64,000 bases of DNA, from NCBI RefSeq assembly GCF_019511525.1, contig NZ_JAEUAT010000019.1, positions 62,001 to 126,000 on the forward strand, in the 5' to 3' direction. Source of the DNA: Rhizobium cauense (GTDB lineage Bacteria; Pseudomonadota; Alphaproteobacteria; Rhizobiales; Rhizobiaceae). Of this stretch, positions 43,658 to 53,979 are shown piece after piece. The notes below the pieces were generated by a model, which searched no databases, was not told the origin of the DNA, and was given only the letters and a program-made list of their open reading frames with translations. The stretch's first letter is position 1; each line of letters begins with the position of its first letter. The position numbers and the translations under genes are program-made.

Positions 43658-44850
43658 GCAAGGCTCAAAATGATGTCGTGATCACGGGCGTCGGCATTGT
43701 AACGTGCCAGGGCGTCGGCAAGGAGCCGCATATCGCGCTGCTCAATGCCGGGAGTGCGCCGCAGACGATCGTCGAGCTTGAAAAATTCAAGCCTTATCCG
43801 GTTCACCCGCTTCCGGAGATCGATTGGTCGCAACAGATCGCCAAGCGTGGTGATCAGCGGCAGATGGAAAATTGGCAGCGCATCGGCGTCTTTGCAGCCG
43901 GCCTCGCACTCGATGACGCGGGCTTCAAGGATGACGCGGAAGCCTGCGGCAGCATGGACATGATCGTTGCGGCTGGTGGCGGCGAGCGCGACATCAATGT
44001 CGATACGCTGATCGTCGACGAGGGCCTGAAGCGCAATGACCGCGAAGCGCTGCTTAACGAGAAGCTGACGACAGAGCTTCGTCCAACGCTTTTCCTGGCG
44101 CAGCTGTCGAACCTGCTCGCCGGCAATATTTCCATCGTCCACAAGGTGACAGGTTCTTCCCGGACCTTCATGGGCGAAGAGTCTGCCGGTATTTCGGCAG
44201 TCGAAGCAGCCTTCTTCCGGATCAAGTCGGGTGAATCGACGCACGCTCTGGTCGGCGGGGCTTATTCGGCGGAGCGTCTGGACATGGTGCTGTTGTTCGA
44301 AGCCATCAACGTCTACTGCCGTGACGAGTGGCAGCCTCTCTGGTCACGCGACAAGGGCGGCATAATTTCCGGCTCGGTTGGTGCATTCCTCGTTCTGGAA
44401 TCTCGAGCGCATGCCGAGGCTCGTGGCGCGCATATCTACGCGTCGATCTCCTCCATCGAAGGCGATCGTGGTAACCGCAATGCAGGCAATTTCGAGAAGC
44501 GGCTGGAGCGACTGCTGGAGACCTCGGCGGACCTTCCGCCCGAGAGCACTGCAATCTTCTCCGGCTCTACCGGGATTCCGGATCTGGCGGAGCGTGAAAA
44601 GGCAGTTCTCGAACGCAGTCTTCCGGGCGCGGCCGTTCGCGGCTTTGGTGGCGTCACCGGTCATGGACTTGAGGCGCATTTCACCCTCGGGCTAGCCATG
44701 GCGGCACTGGCTGTCGACAGCGGAGCCAAGGTGCCGGTATTCGATCCGGCCCACGAGAAGCCGATGGGCGCCGCGACCAAGGCTGCCATCGTTACCACAG
44801 TCGGCCATCAGCGCGGCGAAGGCGTCGCGGTTCTTTCCGCGGAAGCGTGA
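43654..44850 (+). CDS. fabF2XL: Ketosynthase-like partner FabF2XL, lacking the catalytic Cys
   Basis: 398 residues from ATG 43654 in the ATGA overlap. The thiolase-like fold is clear (DVVITGVGIVTCQGVG at the start; GFGGVTGHGLEAHFTLGLAMAAL at the end). Where active ketosynthases have TACASG, this protein reads HKVTGSSRTFMGEESAG with no Cys, and the first active-site His (NAHGTST) is replaced by FSGSTGI; only the GH of the second site is kept. It resembles the chain-length-factor half of ketosynthase heterodimers and probably pairs with FabF1XL. The pairing is inferred from sequence and linkage. Confidence 0.9.
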   Translation: MSKAQNDVVITGVGIVTCQGVGKEPHIALLNAGSAPQTIVELEKFKPYPVHPLPEIDWSQQIAKRGDQRQMENWQRIGVFAAGLALDDAGFKDDAEACGSMDMIVAAGGGERDINVDTLIVDEGLKRNDREALLNEKLTTELRPTLFLAQLSNLLAGNISIVHKVTGSSRTFMGEESAGISAVEAAFFRIKSGESTHALVGGAYSAERLDMVLLFEAINVYCRDEWQPLWSRDKGGIISGSVGAFLVLESRAHAEARGAHIYASISSIEGDRGNRNAGNFEKRLERLLETSADLPPESTAIFSGSTGIPDLAEREKAVLERSLPGAAVRGFGGVTGHGLEAHFTLGLAMAALAVDSGAKVPVFDPAHEKPMGAATKAAIVTTVGHQRGEGVAVLSAEA

Positions 44851-44861
44851 GGAGTGTGCAA

Positions 44862-46148
<1,287 letters not shown>

Positions 46149-46202
46149 TCGGTTCCCGACAAAACATCGAGACAAAACGCCCTTGAGGCGAAGGACTTTG
46201 CT

Positions 46203-47231
46203 ATGCGCGCTTTGCAACTGATTGACGATCGCAAGCTTGAGATCACAGACCTGCCGGAACCCGAAGCTCCGGGTGCGGGTGAGGTTACACTGCGCGTCAA
46301 GGCCGTCGCTCTCAACCACATCGACGTCTGGGGTTGGCGCGGTATGGCCTTTGCAAAGCGCAAGATGCCGCTCGTCATCGGCGCCGAGGCCTCTGGCGTC
46401 GTTGAATCGATCGGACCTGGTGTCGCCAATGTTCTGCCCGGCCAACTTGTGTCGATCTACGGTGCACGCACCTGCGGCCTCTGCCGTCCATGCAGTGAAG
46501 GGCGCGATAATCTCTGCGAACATGTTTCCGGCGTTCACGGCTTCCATCTCGATGGTTTCGCGCAGGAGAAGGTAAACCTGCCTGCGCGCCTGCTCGTTCC
46601 GGCGCCTCCCGGTGTCGATGCGGTCGGCGCTGCACTTGCTCCGGTAACGTTCGGCACCGTCGAGCACATGCTGTTCGACAACGCGAAGCTCGAGCCCGGC
46701 GAAACCATCCTGGTGCATGCGGGCGGTTCCGGCATCGGCACGGCTGCGATCCAGCTCGCCAAGAAGATTGGCTGCACCGTCATCACCACTGTTGGCTCCG
46801 ACGACAAGATCGAGAAGGCCAAGGCGCTGGGCGCCGATCACGTCATCAATTATCGCACCGACCGCTTCGAGGGCGTTGTCCGAAAGCTCACCAAGAAGAA
46901 GGGCGTCGACGTCGTTTTCGAGCACGTTGGCAAAGACACCTGGGCGGGATCGATGCTCTGCATGAAGCGAGGCGGTCGTCTTGTTACCTGTGGTTCGACA
47001 TCGGGTGTCTCGACAGAGATGAACCTGATGATGCTCTTCCAGCAACAGCTGAAGCTGCTGGGCTCCTTCGGTTGCCGCATGGAGAACATGGCGAACGCCA
47101 TGCAGAAGATGGGGCGTGGACTGGTGCATCCTGTCATCGACACAGAAGTTGGCTTCGACGACATCGACCGTGCGCTGGAGCGGATGGAATCGCGCCAGAT
47201 CTTCGGCAAGATCATCCTCAAGATGGATTGA
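46203..47231 (+). CDS. Zinc-type alcohol dehydrogenase/MDR of the acpXL cluster
   Basis: 342 residues. It is a medium-chain dehydrogenase: N-terminal catalytic domain with PLVIGAEASGVVESIG, the structural zinc Cys cluster CGLCRPCSEGRDNLC, and the Rossmann loop HAGGSGIGTAAIQLAKKIGC. The VLCFA clusters of rhizobia have such a gene (adh2XL) between fabF1XL and lpxXL; a role in reducing the enoyl intermediate is suggested for quinone-oxidoreductase-like members. That role is not proven by this sequence. It is spaced 54 bases after fabF1XL and 4 bases before lpxXL. Confidence 0.9.
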   Translation: MRALQLIDDRKLEITDLPEPEAPGAGEVTLRVKAVALNHIDVWGWRGMAFAKRKMPLVIGAEASGVVESIGPGVANVLPGQLVSIYGARTCGLCRPCSEGRDNLCEHVSGVHGFHLDGFAQEKVNLPARLLVPAPPGVDAVGAALAPVTFGTVEHMLFDNAKLEPGETILVHAGGSGIGTAAIQLAKKIGCTVITTVGSDDKIEKAKALGADHVINYRTDRFEGVVRKLTKKKGVDVVFEHVGKDTWAGSMLCMKRGGRLVTCGSTSGVSTEMNLMMLFQQQLKLLGSFGCRMENMANAMQKMGRGLVHPVIDTEVGFDDIDRALERMESRQIFGKIILKMD

Positions 47232-47235
47232 GCCC

Positions 47236-48171
47236 TTGAAGCTCTTCATCACTAAGATCGTGCTGGCCCTCATCCACTTTCGCCAGTGGTTGATCGCCCA
47301 GGCAATGTTCGGTTTCCTGAACTTCCTGAAGCTGTTTCCCGCTGACGGTGCGATCAATTTTGCGGATTGGCTGACGCGCAAGCTCGGCCCGCGCACGAAG
47401 CGCCACCGGTTGATGCTGACCAATCTCCGCAATGCCTTTCCCGAAAAGGGTGATGCCGAGATTGAGGAGATCGCCTTGGCGAGCTGGGGCAACATGGGGC
47501 GGCTCGCCGCCGAGTACGTGTTCCTCGACCGGCTGTTTGATTTCGAGTATCAGCGCGAAGAACCGGGCCGGGTCGAAGTTTCCGGCATACCGATCTTCAT
47601 CGACCTGCTCGAAAATCCGCGGCCGTTCATCGTATTTACGGGGCATACGGGCAACTTCGAGCTGCTGCCGGTGGCTGGTGCAGCGTTCGGTCTTTATGTG
47701 TCCGTGCTCTTCCGACCACCGAACAACCCCTATGTCGCGCAGAAGGTCTTCGACTTTCGAAGCGCCCGCATGGGCAAGCTCGTGCCATCTCATGCCGGTT
47801 CGTCGTTCGCGCTGGCGCGGCAGTTGGAAGCCGGGCAGGGCGTGGGCGTGCTGGTCGACCAGAAGTTCGGCAAGGGACTGAATACGAAGTTCTTCGGCCT
47901 CGACGTAAAAACCAATCCGCTGCTTGGGAAGCTCGTTCGCCAGTTCAACTGCGACGTCTATCCGGCGCGATGCATCCGTCTTCCGAACAATCGTTACCGG
48001 TTGGAAATCGAGCCGAAGCTCGAAATGCCCCGCGACGCCAACGGAAACCTCGATATGGTCGCGACTGCGCAGCTGCTGAACGACAAGGTGGAGAGTTGGG
48101 TACGGGAGTATCCCGAGCAGTGGCTCTGGTATCACGACCGTTGGCAAATAAAGCACAATGTACTGAAGTAA
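47236..48171 (+). CDS. lpxXL: Lipid A very-long-chain acyltransferase LpxXL
   Basis: 311 residues starting at TTG 47236, which gives the family N-terminus KLFITKIVLALIHFRQWL. HtrB/LpxL family: one membrane anchor helix, then NFADWLTRKLGPRTKRHRLMLTNLRNAFPEK, the catalytic HxxxxE motif as HTGNFE in VFTGHTGNFELLPVAG, VLVDQKFGKGLNTKFFG and the ending PEQWLWYHDRW. It transfers the C27/C28 chain from AcpXL to a 3-hydroxyacyl group of lipid A at the inner membrane. It is the end of the VLCFA cluster. Confidence 0.94.
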   Translation: MKLFITKIVLALIHFRQWLIAQAMFGFLNFLKLFPADGAINFADWLTRKLGPRTKRHRLMLTNLRNAFPEKGDAEIEEIALASWGNMGRLAAEYVFLDRLFDFEYQREEPGRVEVSGIPIFIDLLENPRPFIVFTGHTGNFELLPVAGAAFGLYVSVLFRPPNNPYVAQKVFDFRSARMGKLVPSHAGSSFALARQLEAGQGVGVLVDQKFGKGLNTKFFGLDVKTNPLLGKLVRQFNCDVYPARCIRLPNNRYRLEIEPKLEMPRDANGNLDMVATAQLLNDKVESWVREYPEQWLWYHDRWQIKHNVLK

Positions 48172-48217
48172 ACTGCCGTCGATACCTATATCTTGTCATT
48201 GAAAAACATGCACCTGC

Positions 48218-48234
48218 GTTCATTGAATATGAAC
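48218..48234. promoter_or_regulatory. Inverted repeat GTTCATTGAATATGAAC upstream of the PAS gene
   Basis: Perfect 6-base arms around 5 bases, 65 bases before the likely ATG of the PAS protein. ACTTGCGTCATG and ACTTGCGTTATG occur close by at about 48233 and 48290. A regulator-binding role is plausible but unproven. Confidence 0.35.
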
Positions 48235-48298
48235 TTGCGTCATGTTACCGGTTACCATCAAGGCGAGTAGCTAGGCGCTGTTGGCTTCAACTTGCGTT

Positions 48299-49075
48299 AT
48301 GCAAAGCTCAGTCGATCTCGGTCGTATTCTGTCATGGAATGCATTTGGAGGCGTCTTGCTGGGGCTTTTTCGAGCGTTCTCACTGTGTTGTGCGCAGATC
48401 GACGCGGCAATCGCTGCGGGCGATGACGTACGCGTAAGTATGCTGGATTGCTCGGTCGAGCCGCTGGTCGACGCAATCCTCGGACATCCCGCTACAAGCA
48501 TTCTCGAAGTTCACATGCAGCTGGAATTCGTCAGTTGCCTTATCGACCAGTATGCCGAGGACAGCGAGGCCGTCCGTGGCTACGTCGCGCTGCTTTCCGA
48601 ACTTATGGCGAAGTATTTCGGAGCTGCTGCGCCGCGTTGGAAGATGCCGCCGGTGGAACGTTTGCCCGTTTCCGATCCATTCGCGTTTACGCCCGATGTC
48701 GACAACGGCAATTTCCTGAATGCAGCAATCCTCGATGCAATACCGGACCGCGTTGCGGTACTGACGCGGGACTATCGCTATCTCTATTCCAACACCGTTA
48801 ACTCGACGTATCTCGGCAGGAAGCCGATCGACATGATCGGGCGTCACCTGATCGAGTTCATCGGCGAGAAGCGCTTCTATGAGGGTGCCAAGGCGAAGCT
48901 TGACGCTTGCTTTGCAGGCGGCCGAAGCGACTACGCTTACCAACGCCGCGAGAATGGCAATGTCCGAACTGTCCGCTGCCGCATGTCGCCGCTGCGTGAC
49001 GCATCTGGAAGCGTGATCGGGGCGCTGATCATCCTCCAACACGCTGGCGCCGCGGCGTCGACTGTCGTTGCCTGA
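48299..49075 (+). CDS. PAS-domain protein of unknown role
   Basis: 258 residues from ATG 48299 (an in-frame ATG six codons upstream is possible; neither has a strong ribosome site). Residues about 1-130 are helical and unrecognised (LGRILSWNAFGGVLLGLFRAF; MQLEFVSCLIDQYAEDSEAVRGYVALLSELMAKY). From about 145 there is a PAS domain: FLNAAILDAIPDRVAVLTRDYRYLYSNTVNSTYLG, IDMIGRHLIEFIGEKRFYE and MSPLRDASGSVIGALIILQ. No kinase, GGDEF or HTH domain follows, so it may be a sensor partner. It is monocistronic and convergent with the VOC gene. Confidence 0.75.
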   Translation: MQSSVDLGRILSWNAFGGVLLGLFRAFSLCCAQIDAAIAAGDDVRVSMLDCSVEPLVDAILGHPATSILEVHMQLEFVSCLIDQYAEDSEAVRGYVALLSELMAKYFGAAAPRWKMPPVERLPVSDPFAFTPDVDNGNFLNAAILDAIPDRVAVLTRDYRYLYSNTVNSTYLGRKPIDMIGRHLIEFIGEKRFYEGAKAKLDACFAGGRSDYAYQRRENGNVRTVRCRMSPLRDASGSVIGALIILQHAGAAASTVVA

Positions 49076-49429
49076 TCAGCTTTTCGTCCACACGGCAAGC
49101 TCGTATCCGTCCGGGTCGGAGAAGTGAAAGCGGCGACCACCGGGAAACGCAGTGATGGGGCGCACTATCTTTCCGCCGGCAGTCTCTATGCTTGCAAGAG
49201 CAGCTTCGAGGTCGTGGGTGTGGAGGACGACAAGCGGTCCTCCGGGCCTCGGCGCTCCCAGTGTTGTAAAGCCACCCTTGAGCCGCCCGTCATCGAACTC
49301 GCAGTATTCAGGGCCGTAGTCTGTGAAGGACCAGCCGAAAGCTTTGCCGTAGAAAGCCTTCGAGGCATCGATGTTGCCGACATTGAATTCCACGTAGTCG
49401 ATCCGGCGGTCGCCCGGTGCCGTAGTCAT
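49076..49429 (-). CDS. VOC/glyoxalase-family protein
   Basis: 117 residues. One vicinal-oxygen-chelate unit: RIDYVEFNVGNIDASKAFYGKAFGW at the start, DDGRLKGGFTTLG, VVLHTHDLEAALASIETAGGKIV and a closing GGRRFHFSDPDGYELAVW. Members are isomerases, dioxygenases or antibiotic-binding proteins; those of this length are often unknown. It follows the SRPBCC gene by 9 bases, so the two are co-transcribed. Confidence 0.85.
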   Translation of the reverse strand: MTTAPGDRRIDYVEFNVGNIDASKAFYGKAFGWSFTDYGPEYCEFDDGRLKGGFTTLGAPRPGGPLVVLHTHDLEAALASIETAGGKIVRPITAFPGGRRFHFSDPDGYELAVWTKS

Positions 49430-49438
49430 GCTCGCCTC

Positions 49439-49837
49439 CTATCCTTCCATCAGTGCCTTGAGAGCCGCCAGATCCCTGGCGACGTGGGCGGCGTCGGCGT
49501 CGAACTGCTCGTCCGTCATGCCGGGAATGCGCAGCAGGGTAAACATGATTTCGCAACCATCGCCGTTCGGCACGATCCTCAGTGCGTTATAGACCCGCAA
49601 TCCGCTTTCGATCGTCACCGTGTGGTCGATGACACCGAACTCGTTGTGTGCGACGAAGCTGACCTTGACAGTGCCGAGCACGCCTTCTGCAATCCAGTCG
49701 TCGCCGCTGCGCTCCAGCCCTGAGGCCAATCCCGTCGCCCAGAGCGGCATGTTCTCCGGAGCGGCTGCAAAGTTATAGACGTCCCGCCAATTCCGATTGA
49801 TGGAACGGTGGATGATCCTTGCGGGCATCGTAGACAT
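49439..49837 (-). CDS. SRPBCC-family (START-like) protein
   Basis: 132 residues. The START/polyketide-cyclase fold is visible: RIIHRSINRNWRDVYNFAAAPENMPLWATGLASG, GVLGTVKVSFVAHNEFGVIDHTVTIESG, and a long C-terminal helix (MTDEQFDADAAHVARDLAALKALME). Such proteins bind hydrophobic ligands or act as aromatase/cyclase-like enzymes. It is upstream of the VOC gene in a short operon, and an AraC-type regulator gene lies just upstream in the same direction. The function is unknown. Confidence 0.8.
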   Translation of the reverse strand: MSTMPARIIHRSINRNWRDVYNFAAAPENMPLWATGLASGLERSGDDWIAEGVLGTVKVSFVAHNEFGVIDHTVTIESGLRVYNALRIVPNGDGCEIMFTLLRIPGMTDEQFDADAAHVARDLAALKALMEG

Positions 49838-49904
49838 GGCGATTTCCTGTTGCTCTTGGTGGAGATAGCAGAACGAACGGTTTCGTATTGAATAAAACGG
49901 ACGT

Positions 49905-50699
49905 TCAGCCGGAAATCTGCTGCTGAAGCTGCATTGGCGTCAGCGTGGAAATTTCACGTGCGTCCCGGGTCATATGAGACTGATCGGCATAGCCGGCCGC
50001 CAATGCCAACTCCACGAGCGGAATGGCCTTCCTGTTCCGGCAAAGGCCGAGCATGCCCTGAAACCGGCGAATTCGCCCAAGCGTTTTCGGTCCATAGCCG
50101 AAATGCGTGTGACAACGTCGGCGGAGTTGGCGGGCGCTGATGGAGAGTTCGTCGAGCATCGCGTCGGCTACGCTCCCTGATAGCGAAAGGTCGCTCGCCC
50201 GGTCAAAGACAGAGACCATATCGTGGGCTGGTTCAGCGCGTTTCGGCGCCTCCTCCTCAAGTGCCGCTTTCAACTGCAGCAGGCGTTCTTGCGGCTCGGC
50301 GCAGCCCAGCCGTTCATTCAACCTCAAAGCCGCCGCACCCCACAAATCCTCCAGGGGAATGGATTGACCGACGATGTTGGAGAGAGGGACCTTGAGCCAG
50401 TCAGCGGCTGCCCCCGGAGCGAACCGCGCGCCGACGATCCGCTCGCCACCGGCAATGGACGGAAAGGCACTGCTACGGTCCGGTCCGGCAACGACAAGCC
50501 TGCCACCGATCCAGACGATGTCACAAAATCCGTCCGGCACGATTGCAATCCTGCGCCCGGGGCCAACGTCGATATCGTGTGACCATAGGCAGTGAAAATG
50601 AACCCTAAGCACGGGCGTGGGCGCATACTCCCTGTAAAGACCGGCACGTGACGCCAAAACGGCGGCCTCCTGTGGTGCTGCGCGGCTCATCGTTCCCAT
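49905..50699 (-). CDS. AraC-family transcriptional regulator
   Basis: 264 residues from 50699; a start at 50690 is also plausible. An N-terminal DUF6597-like beta domain (YAPTPVLRVHFHCLWSHDIDVGPGRRIAIVPDGFCDIVWIGG) is followed by the AraC HTH pair (AMLDELSISARQLRRRCHTHFGYGPKTLGRIRRFQGML; LALAAGYADQSHMTRDAREIS). It is upstream of, and in the same direction as, the SRPBCC and VOC genes, 67 bases away, and probably controls them. The ligand is unknown. Confidence 0.87.
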   Translation of the reverse strand: MGTMSRAAPQEAAVLASRAGLYREYAPTPVLRVHFHCLWSHDIDVGPGRRIAIVPDGFCDIVWIGGRLVVAGPDRSSAFPSIAGGERIVGARFAPGAAADWLKVPLSNIVGQSIPLEDLWGAAALRLNERLGCAEPQERLLQLKAALEEEAPKRAEPAHDMVSVFDRASDLSLSGSVADAMLDELSISARQLRRRCHTHFGYGPKTLGRIRRFQGMLGLCRNRKAIPLVELALAAGYADQSHMTRDAREISTLTPMQLQQQISG

Positions 50700-50836
50700 T
50701 CCTGTTAGTCTGCCGGAGAATATGGCTTAGTTTGCAATGCGGGCAATACGAGACCGATTCGAAGCCGAATCGAACTTGCCGTTTGAGCCAGAGAGTGCCA
50801 CAACACCGGTCCAAAATGACTCATCGGAGGTGTATC

Positions 50837-52267
50837 GTGGAAAAGGCAGAAATCGGGCTGATCGGCCTTGCCGTCATGGGGTCCAACCTGGCGCTCAACA
50901 TTGCGGAAAAAGGCAACAAGATTGCCGTCTTCAACCGTACACCTGAGAAAACAGATGAATTCTACGAGAGCGCCGGCGATCTGAAAAAGCAGATCATTCC
51001 CTGCAAGACAATCGAAGAGTTCGTCGAAGCAATCCGCCCACCGCGTCCGATCATCATCATGATCAAGGCCGGCGAGGCCGTCGATCAGCAGATGGAAGCG
51101 CTTCGCCCCTATCTTTCCAAGGGCGACATCATGATCGATGCCGGTAATGCCAACTTCCGCGACACGATCGCCCGTTTCGATCGCTTGAAGAACACCGACC
51201 TGACCTTCATCGGCATGGGGGTTTCGGGCGGCGAGGAAGGTGCCCGCCACGGTCCGTCGATCATGGTCGGCGGCACGGAAGACAGCTGGAAGCGCGTCGA
51301 GCCTGTGCTGACCTCGATTGCCGCCAAGTACAAGGGAGAGCCCTGCGTCGCCTGGCTCGGCAATGACGGCGCCGGCCATTTCGTCAAGACCATCCACAAC
51401 GGCATCGAATATGCCGACATGCAGATGATCGCCGAAATCTACGGCATCCTGCGCGACGGCCTCGGCAAGAGCGCCAAAGAGATTTCCGGCGTTTTCGGCG
51501 ACTGGAACAAGGGCCGCCTGAACTCCTACCTGATCGAGATCTCCGAGAAGGTACTGGCAGCGACCGACCCGATCTCCGGCGGCGCCATGGTCGACATGAT
51601 CCTCGACAAGGCCGGCCAGAAGGGCACCGGCAAGTGGTCGGCGATCGAAGCGCAGAACATGGGCATCCCGGCAACGGCAATCGAAGCGGCTGTTGCCGCC
51701 CGCAGCCTGTCATCGATGAAGACCGAGCGCGAGGCCGCCGAAAAGATCTTCGGTAAGCCGGAATACAAGTTCCCGATCGCTTACGGGCCAGAACTCAACA
51801 AGGATCTGGAACTGGCACTCTTCGCCGCCAAGATCGGCGCTTATGCCCAGGGCTTCGCGGTGATGGCGGAAGCCTCGCGCGAGTTCAAGTGGTCGTTGCC
51901 GATGCCCACGATCGCCAAGATCTGGCGCGACGGCTGCATCATCCGCTCGCAGTTCCTCGACGAGATCACATCGGCCTTCACGCATGCTCCGGATGCGGCC
52001 AACCTGATCGTGACGCCTGCTTTCTCCGAGATGGTCAAGGAATCGCTGCCGGCGCTGCGCCGCGTCGTCGGTGCCGCCCTTCAGGCCGGTCTGCCGGTTC
52101 CGGCACTCACCTCGGCTTTGACCTACTTCGACGCCTATCGCCAGGGCCGCGGCACCGCCAACCTGATCCAGGCACAGCGCGACTTCTTCGGCGCGCATGG
52201 CTTCGACCGCCTCGACGGCAAGGACTTCCACCACGGCCCATGGGGCAGTGGTGCTTCAACGTTCTAA
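50837..52267 (+). CDS. gnd: 6-phosphogluconate dehydrogenase, decarboxylating
   Basis: 476 residues starting at GTG 50837, chosen because GGAGG (50826-50830) is well spaced and the protein then begins VEKAEIGLIGLAVMGSNLAL; the frame upstream to 50648 is not coding. Signatures are the GLAVMGSNLALNIAEKG Rossmann loop, GVSGGEEGARHGPSIMVGG, the catalytic Lys in GAGHFVKTIHNGIEYADMQMI, and the C-terminal AQRDFFGAHGFDR. It converts 6-phosphogluconate to ribulose 5-phosphate, giving NADPH in the oxidative pentose phosphate pathway. It is monocistronic, followed by a hairpin terminator. Confidence 0.96.
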   Translation: MEKAEIGLIGLAVMGSNLALNIAEKGNKIAVFNRTPEKTDEFYESAGDLKKQIIPCKTIEEFVEAIRPPRPIIIMIKAGEAVDQQMEALRPYLSKGDIMIDAGNANFRDTIARFDRLKNTDLTFIGMGVSGGEEGARHGPSIMVGGTEDSWKRVEPVLTSIAAKYKGEPCVAWLGNDGAGHFVKTIHNGIEYADMQMIAEIYGILRDGLGKSAKEISGVFGDWNKGRLNSYLIEISEKVLAATDPISGGAMVDMILDKAGQKGTGKWSAIEAQNMGIPATAIEAAVAARSLSSMKTEREAAEKIFGKPEYKFPIAYGPELNKDLELALFAAKIGAYAQGFAVMAEASREFKWSLPMPTIAKIWRDGCIIRSQFLDEITSAFTHAPDAANLIVTPAFSEMVKESLPALRRVVGAALQAGLPVPALTSALTYFDAYRQGRGTANLIQAQRDFFGAHGFDRLDGKDFHHGPWGSGASTF

Positions 52268-52281
52268 GATCGCCTGAGTTT

Positions 52282-52305
52282 GCCAGCCGGGTACGCCCGG
52301 CTGGC
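52282..52305. terminator. Perfect hairpin between gnd and the isochorismatase-like gene
   Basis: GCCAGCCGGG (52282-52291), loop TACG, CCCGGCTGGC (52296-52305). It lies between two convergent genes and can serve both directions; there is no T tract on either side. Confidence 0.65.
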
Positions 52306-52319
52306 CTCCAGCCTCCGCT

Positions 52320-52877
52320 TCAGAAGCGAATATCCGCCATCGGGCGAACCAGGATGCGGGCATTGCCAGCGTCGAAATCGTCAAGCGTTTCGTTGTGGTG
52401 TGCGACGATATCGGCGAAATCAAGCGTTCCGGAATCGGCCGTCGTGTGGCCATCGCCAACCAACGTGACATCATAGCCGAGCGACACGGCGCGCCTCACT
52501 GTCGTATCGACGCAAAACTGTGTCATGCAACCGCCAACGATCAAATGCGTCACGCTCCGCTCTCGCAGTCTGTCGGCAAGATCCGTTTCAAAGAACGAAT
52601 CCGAGCTCCTCTTATGAACAACGGCATCACCTTCGGCGGGCGACAGTTCCGGCCGAATGGCCCAGCCGTCGGTGCCGACTTCAAGCCGGTGGCCTGGGTC
52701 TCCATCGTGCTGGACGAGGACGACAGGTGCACCGGCGCGATGGGCTTCGGCCCGAAGCAGCTCTAGCCGCTGAACGGTTTCATTCAGCGCCGCATCGATG
52801 ATGGGCTGGCGCTCGGGGGTGCCTTTTCCTGACAGAATTGCATTCTGAACGTCGATAATCAGCAACGCCTTCGTCAT
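52320..52877 (-). CDS. Isochorismatase-family cysteine hydrolase
   Basis: 185 residues from 52877. The triad is visible: Asp in LLIIDVQNAIL, Lys in VVHKRSSDSFFETDL and Cys in IVGGCMTQFCVDTTVR. Enzymes of this fold hydrolyse amides such as nicotinamide, N-carbamoylsarcosine or ureidoacrylate. It faces gnd and lies upstream of no obvious partner. The LacI-type gene is 60 bases away in the same direction, so they may share a transcript. The substrate is unknown. Confidence 0.87.
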   Translation of the reverse strand: MTKALLIIDVQNAILSGKGTPERQPIIDAALNETVQRLELLRAEAHRAGAPVVLVQHDGDPGHRLEVGTDGWAIRPELSPAEGDAVVHKRSSDSFFETDLADRLRERSVTHLIVGGCMTQFCVDTTVRRAVSLGYDVTLVGDGHTTADSGTLDFADIVAHHNETLDDFDAGNARILVRPMADIRF

Positions 52878-52938
52878 GGCTATGGCCTCTGTTGGATAGT
52901 ACAAATCTCGGTCACTGCCGTGGTGTGCGGAAGTCTGT

Positions 52939-53979
52939 CTAATTGCCCTTCCGCGACCACACGGGTTGGCTGATGCTTTGCAGCAGCTCTGGCTCTATAC
53001 CGTCAATGCGCGCGATGACGGCCTTCGCCATTTCCCGCCCGGCATGGCGGACATCCTCATAGGCCGTGATGATTTCGGGCCGGATCCAGTTGAGAATCGG
53101 CGCCGATTCCTTTGAGACCATGTCGACATCCTGGCCAAGCCGCTTGCCGGCAGCCTCTATGCCGGCGTTGACGGCGATAGCAGCGCTTCCTGCTGAACAG
53201 ACGATGCCGTCAGGCGCATTCGGCGCGCGCATCATCACCTCGACAGCGTTGCGGATTTCCTCCAGCGGATTGTCGATCGTGACGCGCAACGGCACTTCCT
53301 CGGCGCCATAGTCATGCAGGCCCGTCTGGAAGCCGATGCGGGTGTGCGTATAGTAGGTCAGCTTGCTTGGTGGCTGGAGGATGGCGATGCGTTTGCGGCC
53401 TCTGCCGACCAGTTTCTCGACGGCCTGATGGGCGAAGGCTTCATTGTCGAAATCATGAAAGGGATGGCTAAGTCCAGAATCGGTGCGGCCGTGCGTGGCA
53501 AAGGGCATGTTATGTTCGACGAGCAGGCGAACGCGCGGATCGTCAGGCTCGATGCGCGAGATGATGACGCCGTCAGCCGATCCGGTTTCCAGGATGTAGC
53601 GCACCGGCAGCATCGGATCCTTGCTGTGAGAGTGTGGGGTAACGACGATGTGGTAGGGCGTACCGGTCAGCACTTCGGAAATCCCGAAGACCATCTGGCT
53701 GCTGAAGCCCATGATTTCTTCATCAATGCTGAGAACGAGCGCGATGACATTTGTCTTGCCCGTTCTAAGGCGCACGCCGGCCCGGTTTGGCTGGTAGCCG
53801 AGCTGGCGGGCGACCATTCGCACGCGCTCCTTGGTTTCCGCGCCAATATCAGGAGCATCCTTCAGTGCTCGAGACACCGTCGTCACTCCAAGCCCGGTCA
53901 TGAAGGCAATGGTCTTCAGCGTCGGCCGTTCTCGAGTTGCCTCGGAAGCCGCTCCTGCAAAATTCGCTTTGTTTTCCAT
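52939..53979 (-). CDS. LacI-family transcriptional regulator of the glycoside operon
   Basis: 346 residues. The N-terminal HTH (PTLKTIAFMTGLGVTTVSRALKDAPDIGAETKERVRMVARQLGYQPNRAG) with the hinge helix is followed by a periplasmic-binding-like sensor domain (NVIALVLSIDEEIMGFSS; ADGVIISRIEPDDPRVRLL; GIVCSAGSAAIAVNAGIEAAG). It is divergent from the ABC transporter operon, 456 bases away, and probably represses it until a beta-mannoside or related sugar appears. It resembles the AglR position in Sinorhizobium. Sugar identity is inferred. Confidence 0.88.
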   Translation of the reverse strand: MENKANFAGAASEATRERPTLKTIAFMTGLGVTTVSRALKDAPDIGAETKERVRMVARQLGYQPNRAGVRLRTGKTNVIALVLSIDEEIMGFSSQMVFGISEVLTGTPYHIVVTPHSHSKDPMLPVRYILETGSADGVIISRIEPDDPRVRLLVEHNMPFATHGRTDSGLSHPFHDFDNEAFAHQAVEKLVGRGRKRIAILQPPSKLTYYTHTRIGFQTGLHDYGAEEVPLRVTIDNPLEEIRNAVEVMMRAPNAPDGIVCSAGSAAIAVNAGIEAAGKRLGQDVDMVSKESAPILNWIRPEIITAYEDVRHAGREMAKAVIARIDGIEPELLQSISQPVWSRKGN

